Below the pieces are notes generated by a model. The model was not told the origin of the DNA. It saw only the letters and a program-made list of their open reading frames with translations, and ran no database searches. 64,000 bases of DNA, taken from positions 1 through 64,000 of the forward strand of contig JADJDU010000003.1 in NCBI GenBank assembly GCA_016702505.1, written 5' to 3'. Below, piece by piece: positions 8,201 to 16,300 of the stretch. The translations under genes and the position numbers were made by a program. The stretch comes from Microthrixaceae bacterium. GTDB lineage: Bacteria > Actinomycetota > Acidimicrobiia > Acidimicrobiales > Iamiaceae. Numbering within the stretch: the first letter of the stretch is position 1; the number at the start of each line of letters is the position of its first letter.

Positions 8201-10959
8201 AGCGCGTCATAGGTGATGGCGGCGATGTCGGGGGTGGCCGGATCGGCGTAATCGACACCGGTCGGACGGCCCGCCAAGTCATATGTGTAGGTGACACAGC
8301 CGGTCTTGGGTGCGCCATTGCAGTTGCCGCCGGGTTGGGTGACCGACGCGAGCCGTGACGCCTCGTCCCAGCCGTAGCTTGTGGTCGCGTTGGTCGGGTC
8401 GGTCACCGACTCGACCCGCCCCAGAGCGTCGAAACTGTAGGCCCAGGTGCCGTCCAGCTCGTTGGTGAACCCGGTCCGGCGCCCGTCAGGGTCATAGCTG
8501 TAGGTGCGGTCCCCCGGACCGGGTGGATCAACCGTTGTGAGGCGGTCCGCGTTGTCGTAGCTGTAGGTGGTCACATCCCCCGCAGTGACCGTGGCCGACA
8601 AGCCGGTCTCGGTCGAGGTCACGTTGCCGTTGGCGTCAAAGGAGGTTTCGACCCGGTTCCCCATCGGGTCGACCTCGCCGGTCACCCGGCCCCAATCGTC
8701 ATACTCCAAGGTCGTCGCCCACAGGGCCGGTGTCGCACCGGCGAGGTTGCCTTTCGGGGCCACCACCGTGTTCAGCCAGCCGATGTTGTTGTAGGACATC
8801 GTGGAACGACCGCCCACCGGATCAACCGCTTCGACCACATCACCACTGGCCGGGTCATAGCCATAAGTCCAGTGCTGTGAGCGGCCGTCGATCACCTCCA
8901 CCAGATCCTCGCGGTGCACACTGTCATAGACGAAGCTGGTGGTTGCTTCCGAGGCGGTGCCGACCGCGTCCACCATCACCGTCGGCAAACCATCAGCGTT
9001 GTAGGAGATCGTCGAGGTCACCACGTTCGCTGTCGAGGACGGCAACGGTGCTGCGGTCTCACCCACTGACATCGACGTCACCTGATCCTGGCCGTTGTAG
9101 GTCCACCGTGTCACCCGCCCCGACCCATCACGGACCATCGTGGTGTTCCCGTGAGCGTCGCTGTCGAACACCGTCACCTCATTGGCCGCGTTCGTGACCG
9201 ACTCCAACGCCAAAGTGGCCGGGTCACGAACAAAGACCGTCTCAGACTCCGCCGCAGTGCCTGGGGCCCACACCGTCGACGTGTGCACACCCAGCCCGTC
9301 ATGATCATAAACATCGATCTTTTGGCGGCCCGACGCCATCGTTATCGTCGTCGCACCCGGAACCGGCGTGAAATACTCAAACGTCACTTTCTCGTTGTTC
9401 TCATTTGTTTGTGACGCGACCCGACCCAAATGGTCATAGGTGTTTGCCACCACCGCACCAGGTGCGCCGCCGTGATGGCGGGGTTTACGCATACTCAACA
9501 AACGATGCGAACCGTCGTAAGTGAACGACCATATCCCGTCACCAACATCGGTGAACGACACCAAATCACCGGCCGCGTCATAGGCCATGTGGATTGACCG
9601 AGGACCGCCCGAAGCCACCAGCGAGTCAGTGACCGACACCAGCCGGCCCGCCGACCACCCGAAACTCAACCGGCGACCAGCCTCGTCCTCCATGAACACT
9701 GCCACCCCGCCACTGTAGGTAACAGTGGTCTCGTTACCGAACTGATCACCAATCGAAACCAGCTTCCCAGCCGCGTCGAACGTGAACTTGTCGAAATGGT
9801 TACGGGTAAACACCCAGCCCCCACCCGGCAACGCCACCAAACCAGCAGAGAACCTCGACGGAGCCACCCAACCCCCGCTGCCATCCGGGCCGAAACGAAC
9901 CGTCGAACCGCCCTCTTGGGACACCACCCGATCCCCGCCATCAGCCACCACCGTCATCGACAACACCGACGACCACCCAAACCCCGACAACCCAGCACTG
10001 CCAGCACCCAACGAGTTATACGCCAACCCGAACCCCAACGAGCCCCGACCACCCACCGAAATACCCGGCAACACCATGTTCTGATTACCAGTCCTAGTAT
10101 CCACCGGATCCGCGAACACCTGCTGCACCGCACACGGCAAACACAAAGCCGGATTCACCCCAAACGTCTCCGACTCAGCAATCAAACCATTAGGACACCC
10201 CGGCGGATCATAAACAGCCCCACCAGACACCGTAAACCCAGCCGACCACTTCAAATCCGCGCCACCCTTACCGCGCTCGGTGCTTATACCCAACGTAAAC
10301 CGCTGCGACACGCCCGTATCGTTGGTGAACAAATAGCCGGCATGATCTTCCAACTCGAACCTGCCAGCAGCACCATTCGTGTCAACGATAAGATCAAACG
10401 GTCGACCAGAAACCACCACGTCGTCAAGATCCGAAGTCTTGTACACCTCAACAAGACTCGCGAACTCAACCCACGTATGCGAATACGAACTCGTCGCCTG
10501 AGCCGAACCCTCCTGATTAGTCCACAAAGCCGCACCAGCCGGTACCCACACCGTCACCCACTGCGGCTCCGTGTAAACACCAGTCAACCCAGCATCAAAT
10601 AAGGACACCCGCTGCGACGAGGAACACCACAACTCCGGCGCCCCCTCAGCACCAACCCCCGGATCAACCGCCGCCCACACCGAGACCGGAGCCACCACCA
10701 ACACCCCCGCCACCAACGAAACCACCACCAGCCACGCGGCCCACCAACAAGGCCCTACCCGCCGCCCAGCCCGAAACCAGCCATCAAACCGAGAGAGAGA
10801 GAGAGAGAGAGAGAGAGCACCAAACCCACCTTCACACGAGATGTCCAACCCCCATCGGCACCAATCCACCGAGACTTGAGCACGAGACGGTCGGCGAGCC
10901 ACAGGCTCCGGGCCAAGCCCGCAATCCCAACTGCCACTCGCCTTCCGGCGCGTACCCAA
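5248..10959 (-). CDS. RHS/YD-repeat polymorphic toxin
   Basis: This is a large secreted RHS protein of up to 1903 codons. The frame opens at a TTG at 10959. No ATG exists in frame, and a GTG or TTG nearer the signal is possible. Residues about 48-57 are a Leu-Ser repeat encoded by a CT dinucleotide tract. A signal/membrane segment follows (about 72-96, WLVVVSLVAGVLVVAPV). Next come an N-terminal beta region and many YD repeats (for example TYSYDPDGRRTGF). About 390 residues (about 1176-1563) hold three tandem beta domains of the DTTTGxGxC...GYF type. YD repeats then resume and end in the RHS core (RARHYDPTTGQFTTLDP, EEPYGYVSGDPLNN). The last ~170 residues are the variable tip (STLFGRGGKGGG, WMRIGWGWKGSASAGQDVFR, KWHIEIW), probably the toxin. 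I could not assign its family. A degraded second copy lies just downstream. Confidence 0.88.
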   Translation of the reverse strand: MGTRRKASGSWDCGLGPEPVARRPSRAQVSVDWCRWGLDISCEGGFGALSLSLSLSRFDGWFRAGRRVGPCWWAAWLVVVSLVAGVLVVAPVSVWAAVDPGVGAEGAPELWCSSSQRVSLFDAGLTGVYTEPQWVTVWVPAGAALWTNQEGSAQATSSYSHTWVEFASLVEVYKTSDLDDVVVSGRPFDLIVDTNGAAGRFELEDHAGYLFTNDTGVSQRFTLGISTERGKGGADLKWSAGFTVSGGAVYDPPGCPNGLIAESETFGVNPALCLPCAVQQVFADPVDTRTGNQNMVLPGISVGGRGSLGFGLAYNSLGAGSAGLSGFGWSSVLSMTVVADGGDRVVSQEGGSTVRFGPDGSGGWVAPSRFSAGLVALPGGGWVFTRNHFDKFTFDAAGKLVSIGDQFGNETTVTYSGGVAVFMEDEAGRRLSFGWSAGRLVSVTDSLVASGGPRSIHMAYDAAGDLVSFTDVGDGIWSFTYDGSHRLLSMRKPRHHGGAPGAVVANTYDHLGRVASQTNENNEKVTFEYFTPVPGATTITMASGRQKIDVYDHDGLGVHTSTVWAPGTAAESETVFVRDPATLALESVTNAANEVTVFDSDAHGNTTMVRDGSGRVTRWTYNGQDQVTSMSVGETAAPLPSSTANVVTSTISYNADGLPTVMVDAVGTASEATTSFVYDSVHREDLVEVIDGRSQHWTYGYDPASGDVVEAVDPVGGRSTMSYNNIGWLNTVVAPKGNLAGATPALWATTLEYDDWGRVTGEVDPMGNRVETSFDANGNVTSTETGLSATVTAGDVTTYSYDNADRLTTVDPPGPGDRTYSYDPDGRRTGFTNELDGTWAYSFDALGRVESVTDPTNATTSYGWDEASRLASVTQPGGNCNGAPKTGCVTYTYDLAGRPTGVDYADPATPDIAAITYDALGRRTSASRGGDTETWVWDQRSRLTSHTDVNGRATSYGWDDTGNLTSIGYPGQTTAVTRTFDGAGRMASTTDWTGRLTTFGYDQNSNWSETVFPVSSQNRDVYSFDRSDRMVGVTWNRGSTMLGSLSYGPRDLKGQVTSVAGTGVVAGQNQSWAYDDRDRLTATGTEGFGFDAATNLVDQDGVLQVFDPAQRLCWTSQTVEGGDCGTPPEDATTYGYDARGNRTSMTYPSGTTATYGFDAENRMTSAVLPTTWQDDTARQYVPVPASRIVDTTTGAGTCDGAPCARLAADDPVAVQVTGVGGVPASGVTAVVVSIIASGTTSDGWLEVNPAGDAAAGTLPLNAGQTSAQTVTAKLAGNGTITLASGVGVDVSVDVVGYFRAPSPWVPALNYWPLTPTVTAESTSGTGVCDASPCGTLPAGETDIATAGHGGIPASGVNAVTVSILAQHASGGQVRVAPSGTAAAGELVWETGSVGAAGVFTVPLNPDGTITLEAAGSTNIRVAVTGYWKVPTGTDTGLGLDLLDAPTRLVDTTTNVGVCDSDPCDTLQSNTPVEVAVTGQAGLSGEIMAVMVSVTATDPTGTGVLGVGTTEADLGGGIVVFDPAQHASTTMIIPLTDTGTFTIGSWTETDVAVDVIGVFRAPTRTWRYEYDTTGMRTAKQLDNTAGTGVEWRKEHTWTASGGLPLLLAEHQGAQSAYVIYGPGGTPIYQINTTGEVQYFHQDHQGSTRLTTNANGTTRNTITYNAHGEIIANTNWWLEQPLAGYTGQYHDPETGYIYLRARHYDPTTGQFTTLDPLVAITEEPYGYVSGDPLNNTDHSGLGIDLPGGFCIQYGPSDESCNTASDNIRDEHPEVAQGIVDFSSGMLDINPITAVTNATGATDTGQYANECSGWYRGGQATMFVIDIWAAGGTQAARIRDSSVFGKSSTLFGRGGKGGGGLLNHTWMRIGWGWKGSASAGQDVFRIGIGNRKWHIEIWEVGKALRG
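10791..10817. repeat. (GA)13 dinucleotide tract inside rhs 5' end
   Basis: Twenty-seven uninterrupted bases of alternating G and A lie here, read as CT on the coding strand. They encode the LSLSLSLS stretch just before the predicted signal peptide of the RHS protein. Thirteen units is long for a bacterial dinucleotide repeat and would be prone to slippage. A gain or loss of one unit would shift the frame. A second minus-strand frame also runs through the tract (10937 to 10755). Confidence 0.95.
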
Positions 10960-10981
10960 GCCGAGATCGTCGGCGCTTCAC

Positions 10982-12172
10982 CTATCCGATGTTTGCTGGG
11001 TCGGGCTGCAGGCTTTCCAATGCGTCGGCTGCGGCTGGGGCTCCTCCGGCGGTGGTGAAGGAGTCTGCTATTCGTCTTGCTGCGGAACGTAAGTCGGGGT
11101 CGGTCAGGGCGTGGTGGATCACTTCTCGTAAGGCCTCGGCTCGGACCCGGGTGAACTTGACCCTCACTCCGGCTCCGGCATTCACCACCTGGTCGGCTAC
11201 CACCGGTTGATCGTCTCGGATGGGGGCCACCACCAACGGCAGCCCGGCGGCCAGGCTCTCACACACCGTGTTGTGGCCGGCGTGGGAGACCACCGCATCA
11301 CACCGGGCCAGCACCGCCAACTGGGGGATACGGGTCCGAACGACCACATTGGGCGGGGGGTCGGGCACCAGTTCGGGCGGGGCAACGAACACGGCCTGCC
11401 ACGGCTGATCTCGACAGGCCTCGGCCGCGGCGGTAAAGAACCTTCCGCCCACCTCGGCGTTCAGGGTCCCCAACGACACCAGCACCGTCGGCATGTCCGG
11501 GGCCAGGAGGTCCCAATCGAAGTCGTCGGTATCGGGGCGGCCGAGGGTGGAAGGGCCGACGAAGGCCACCGGGACATCCAGGGACACCGGTCCGGTCAAG
11601 GCCTCGGTTGTGTAGGCCACCACCAGATGGGGCGACAAGCGGAGATCGCCGACTTCGGCCTGGTCGACGGGGATGCCGTGGGCCACCTGAAGATCGACGC
11701 GGAGCCTGTGCATAGCGGCCGCCACCAGGGGCAAGCCTTCGAGGGGATCGACCAGTTCCCCTGATGTGGTGGCCGACGTGGCCCACACCAGCCCTCGGCG
11801 CCGCGCCACCACCGCCCCGGCCAGGGCCTGCTGGTCCACCACCAACACGTCGGGCCCGAACTGGTCGACGGCGGCATCGACTCCGTCGACCATGGCCCCG
11901 GCCAGTGGCAGCAGCACCTCCTCCTGGAGGAACTTGAAGGCGGCGGCCCCCCGCAGGTCGGGGCGACGCTCCCCCGCCGCGGCCACGTGGTCGGCAACCT
12001 CCTGAGATGTGGCGGGCAGAAAGGTCGCTCCCGCCGGGAGGAGGTGCTCGACCGTGCCCGGCAGCCCACACCAGGCCACCTCGTGGCCCCGTTCGGCGAG
12101 GAACTTCGCCACCGGGACGGTCGGGTTCACATGGCCGGTGAAGGGGGGCACCACGAATAGGAAGCGGGTCAC
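10982..12172 (-). CDS. Family-1 (MGT-type) glycosyltransferase
   Basis: A 396-residue UDP-sugar-dependent glycosyltransferase of the GT-B fold, of the kind that glycosylates lipids and polyketides. The start MTRFLFVVPPFTGHVNP is the typical N-terminal acceptor-side motif, with a candidate catalytic histidine in GHVNP. The C-terminal donor-site signature VVSHAGHNTVCESLAAGLP followed by DDQPVVADQV (about residues 290-325) matches the PSPG-like region of macrolide and sterol glucosyltransferases. It starts at a GTG 3 bases after the preceding hydrolase gene and is the last gene of the lipid-synthase operon. A role in sugar transfer to the lipid product is an inference from that position. Donor and acceptor are unknown. 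Confidence 0.9.
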   Translation of the reverse strand: MTRFLFVVPPFTGHVNPTVPVAKFLAERGHEVAWCGLPGTVEHLLPAGATFLPATSQEVADHVAAAGERRPDLRGAAAFKFLQEEVLLPLAGAMVDGVDAAVDQFGPDVLVVDQQALAGAVVARRRGLVWATSATTSGELVDPLEGLPLVAAAMHRLRVDLQVAHGIPVDQAEVGDLRLSPHLVVAYTTEALTGPVSLDVPVAFVGPSTLGRPDTDDFDWDLLAPDMPTVLVSLGTLNAEVGGRFFTAAAEACRDQPWQAVFVAPPELVPDPPPNVVVRTRIPQLAVLARCDAVVSHAGHNTVCESLAAGLPLVVAPIRDDQPVVADQVVNAGAGVRVKFTRVRAEALREVIHHALTDPDLRSAARRIADSFTTAGGAPAAADALESLQPDPANIG

Positions 12173-12175
12173 CCT

Positions 12176-13033
12176 TCAGCCCTCGCCGGAGGGGTCAGGG
12201 CGCGAGCCACCAGCCCCGACGCTGTCCCGACCAGCCATGGTGGTGAATCGCCCGATCCAGGCCAGCGCCCGTTCTCGTACCAGGGCCGACTGCTCGGTTA
12301 GCAGCGAGTGGCTGCAACCTTCCACTATCTCCAACTCACAGCCGGGCACCTTGGCCTCCAGCTCACGGGCCCGGTCCAAGATGTCGGACTCGCTGCCGTA
12401 CATGGCGTAGGTCGGGCAGGTGATCTGGTCCAACCAGGCGATCGGGGGCTCGGCCTGGAGGTCATCGATCAGCGACGTCTCCATCAGGAACCGCTCGGAA
12501 CGCTTGGCCAGGCGCGACAGCTTGCGGTCGGCGTTCTCGGCCAGCCAGTCCTGCACTGCCGTTTCGTCCAGGCCGAACGCGGCCAGCGCCAGGCTGCCGG
12601 CCATGTGCTCGCCCCAGCCCTCCACCGCGAAGTGGGCTTCGATCAGGAACAGGCTGGCCACCCGGTCGGGATGACGGTGGGCGAAGGCCAACGACACCAC
12701 CCCGCCGAAGCTGTTGCCGAACAGGTGGACCGGCTCGTCGATCCCCCACTGTTCGAGCAGGGCGTCCAGGTCGTCGACGTTGTCGGCCACGGTGTAGCCG
12801 GTGGCGGGCATGTCGCTGCGGCCGTGACCCCGCAGGTCGACCAGGTACACGTCGGCATGGAGGGCCACCGCCGACGCGATCGTGTAGTACCAGCTCGACA
12901 GGTTGTCGATCACCAGCCCGTGCAGCATCACCACCTTGGGCCGGGTCGCCGCCGGCCCGCCGGGGGTGGTGGTGTCGGCGGGTTTGAGGACCTGGACGTG
13001 GAAACGCAGGCCGTTGGCCTCGACGTGGGGCAC
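12176..13033 (-). CDS. Alpha/beta-hydrolase in lipid-synthase operon
   Basis: A 285-residue alpha/beta-hydrolase with a GTG start. The oxyanion-loop motif MLHGLVIDN is followed by VDLRGHGRSDMP and the nucleophile elbow GNSFGG, which carries the catalytic serine. The catalytic histidine is probably in EGCSHSLLTE near the C-terminus. There is no signal peptide, so it is cytoplasmic. The gene sits between a free acyl carrier protein and a glycosyltransferase with almost no spacing. That makes it a good candidate for the thioesterase or acyltransferase that releases the acyl chain from the synthase. Sequence alone cannot separate those activities from an unrelated esterase. Confidence 0.85.
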   Translation of the reverse strand: MPHVEANGLRFHVQVLKPADTTTPGGPAATRPKVVMLHGLVIDNLSSWYYTIASAVALHADVYLVDLRGHGRSDMPATGYTVADNVDDLDALLEQWGIDEPVHLFGNSFGGVVSLAFAHRHPDRVASLFLIEAHFAVEGWGEHMAGSLALAAFGLDETAVQDWLAENADRKLSRLAKRSERFLMETSLIDDLQAEPPIAWLDQITCPTYAMYGSESDILDRARELEAKVPGCELEIVEGCSHSLLTEQSALVRERALAWIGRFTTMAGRDSVGAGGSRPDPSGEG

Positions 13034-13036
13034 CGG

Positions 13037-13342
13037 TCAGCCGCCGAGTGAGGAGACCACGAACCCGACCACGTCACCGACGGTCAGGGCGATGATGTCG
13101 TCGAGCTCCATGCCCGCCAACCAGGTCACGAAATCGACCCTCTCGCCGTAGGTGACCAGAAGCTGTTCGGACAACGCCACGAACTCGATGCTCTCCAGTT
13201 GGAGGTCGGCATCGAAGGACGTGTCCATGGCGATCGGCCCATCGAGCAGCAGGTCCTCACCCACCACGTCTACCAAGATGCGTTCCATCTCGGCCAGGAC
13301 CGACTCGGCGGTGACCCCATCGGGGGCGGCGGCGTCAGTCAT
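13037..13342 (-). CDS. Discrete acyl carrier protein
   Basis: A 101-residue acidic helical protein with the acyl-carrier pattern: an N-terminal helix AESVLAEMERILVDVVGED, then DTSFDADLQLESIEFVALSEQL. Ser51 in LESIEF is the likely phosphopantetheine site, in place of the usual DSL. The ATG overlaps the stop of the upstream megasynthase by 8 bases (ATGACTGA), so the two are translationally coupled. The carrier is probably loaded by the phosphopantetheinyl transferase fused to the neighbouring protein. It may take the finished chain for release or for glycosylation downstream. Confidence 0.85.
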   Translation of the reverse strand: MTDAAAPDGVTAESVLAEMERILVDVVGEDLLLDGPIAMDTSFDADLQLESIEFVALSEQLLVTYGERVDFVTWLAGMELDDIIALTVGDVVGFVVSSLGG

Positions 13343-16300
13343 CTCGGGGCTCGATGAGTGTCCAGGCAACGACGTGCTCCTGCGGTTGGGCGGGGCCGTC
13401 AGGCGCCGCGGGGTTGGTGACGGTCCGGGTGGCGATGACTCGGTTCCCGATGCGGACCCGGTCACCGTGGTCTTGGGACACCTCGAAGTCTCGCGGCCGT
13501 CCATCCATCCCGGTGCCGTCGGCTTTGGCCGCGGCCTCCTTGGCCGCCCACCAGCGGGTGATGGTGCGGTCCCGCTCGGAAGGCGGACCGGCCGCCAACA
13601 GGTCCCGCTCGGCGGGGGTGAGGGCCGTCGCCTCGAACGACGCGGGACGCGGCTCGACCAGCTCGATGTCTATGCCCACGTCGGTCCCGACCGCGGCGAG
13701 CGCCACACCTATCCCGGCGGTGTGAGCGATCGACACCACCACGTCGTCCACTCCCGGTCCGGTCACGGTCGGTCGGCCATCGGCGTCGTTGGCAACGGAG
13801 ATCTCGACCGGGAACACCGGGCCCGTCCCCTCGGACCACAACAGCGTACGGACCGCGTCCTTGGCCGCGATGCGGCCCAGCAACCAGGTCCGCTGGACGT
13901 TGGGGTTGCGAGCGAAGTAGTCGTCCCGTTCGGCCTGGCCCAGGAAACGGCGCATCACCACGTCGCGCGACGCCGAGTCGGGCCAGCCCTCGCGCACCAT
14001 CACCCAACCCTCGGGCTGGGGTTCGGCCAGCGGAGTCACCTGGGGTTTGCGCAACACCATGAACAGGCGATCGTTGCTCTGGAACCGGCGGTCCTCCCAC
14101 CCATCGATCCGACACCACACCTGCCCGTCAACGGTGAGCTCGAGGTCGGCCCGAACCGTCTGGTCGGTCAGCGAAGTGCAGTTGACCACGCACCCGACCC
14201 TCGAGCCCGGTTCGGGCAGCGGGCCGTAGAACGTCATGGAGTCGATCGAGGTGGGAAGCACCAGACGGTCACGATCCACCGCAGAAGCCATCCATAGGCC
14301 GAACACCTGCCCGGCGTTGTCGAGCAGGGCGCCAGGCGCGGAGCCGGCCACCAGGACGCCGGTGGCGCCGTCAGCCCCGAAGGTGAGCTCGGCCAGACCC
14401 TGGTACTCGGGGCCGTGGAACAGGTGGCGCTCGACGTAGATCCGCTCGGGAGCAACCGGGACCTCGATGTGGCCGGTGACCGGTCGGGCCTCCGGAGCGG
14501 GCGCGGCGGGCCAGTCGGCGGCCAGGTGGACGATGGCCCGGGCATGGCCGTCAACCGAAGCCTTCACCACCGTGGTGCCCGGCGGGGCCGCCGCGGTTGC
14601 CGCGGCGTCGACCGCCACCTTGACCGTCACCGACGTCGGCGGTTCCACGGCCAACCACCGGAACGCCCGTATCGACTCCACGCTGAGCACTACCGACCCT
14701 GGGACCAGGGCCTGCGCCTCGGCCGCCAGCATCTCGATGATGCCGGTCATGGGTACCAGCGGGAACTCGTCTTCGATGCAGTGCCATCCGGCCGGTTGTT
14801 CGTAGAACGAGTGATCCCGCCACCACGGTTGGTCGGTGACCGACAGCTCCCAGGTGACCTCCCGCGACGTCACTGGAGCGTCTGGACCGGAGGCCGACGC
14901 GGCGCCGGTAGATCCGCCCCCTCCGATGGATGCAGCGGTCTCGGCGGGAACCGACCCACGTGTTGCACCGTCGGTACCGCCGGTGGCGGCAACGTTGGCC
15001 GACGGCGCGCCCGTCGCACCCGGGCGTCTTGCCCCGGTGACCGGTGCCGGGCGACGGAGGGCGGGGTTCGCCGCGGCGTCCAGCACCGCTCGGGCCGCGG
15101 CCCCGGCCTCGCCCAGCGCGGCCCGCATCTCGGCCAGCAACTCGGCCGATCCCATCGCGGTGCCGGCCAAGGGCGACCCGGCCGAATCGGCGGTCGGCCA
15201 CCCAAGATCGTCGATACCCGTCCCACCATCGCTGACTTCTCCGGCTCCGGACACGGTGATGGCGAGCGGGGACAGGTCACGGATCAGTGTCGAACCCAAC
15301 ACCAGGGGAAGACCGACGGTAGGCCGCGGCCCGGACGAACCGCCGGGAGACGCCCCTACTGACTCGGAGGCAGCACCGGAAGAGACATGACCCTGACCGG
15401 CGGGGTCCAACTGGTGGCCGAGGGGCGCGAAGTCGACGTCCACCCCCGAGCTCCACAGCGCGGCCGCCACCCGGCGGAGCTGACCGATCCCGGTCTGCTT
15501 GGCCACGTTGGCCGAGATGGTCAGCACGTCGTGGTCCCGAAGGGTGTCGTCGAGGAAACCGGTGAGGCTGCCGGTACCGACCTGTACGAAGACCCGCACG
15601 CCGTCGTCGACCAGCGCCTCGGCCAGTTCCCGGAACCGCACCGGTTCGACCAGGTGACGCCCGGCGAGGGTCCGGGCCTGGTCGGGGTCATCGGGGTAGG
15701 GCGCCACGCTGGTGGCAGACCACATCGGTACCGTGGCGGCGACGACCGGAATGGTCCCGAACTGGTCGGCCAGCGCGGCCACGTGGGGCGCGAACAGCGG
15801 GGAGTGGAACCCGGACCGGAACGGAAGCACCTGGGCCAGCACCTTGGCCGCCTTGGCTCGAGCCAGGATCTCGGCCACAGTGACCTCGGGGGCGCACACC
15901 ACCGACTGGTGCGGGCAGTTGTCGTGAGAGACGTGGGCGTCGCTCAGACCCGCGACCACCTCGGCGGCCATGTCGGCCCCCGCACCCAACGCCACGAACA
16001 CCACGTCTGACACCTCGACCGAACCGGGCCGCAACGATCCGAGGAACTCCTCCACCGACTCGTCGGGGATCATCCCCGAGACGATCTGGCCGGTCCACTC
16101 CCCCAGGCTGTGTCCGGCCACGGCGTCGGGACGGATCCCGAGCCGGCCCAGGGCATCGGCCAGGAGGCGACCGACCGCCACGATGCCCCGGCCCTGGGAG
16201 TGGAGGCCGGTCAGGTCGGCGTCGAGCCCTTCCCAGGTCATCTCGAAGAGGTCGGCGACGTCGTCGACGCGAGGCTCGAAAACCGGCTCGACCCCGGGGA

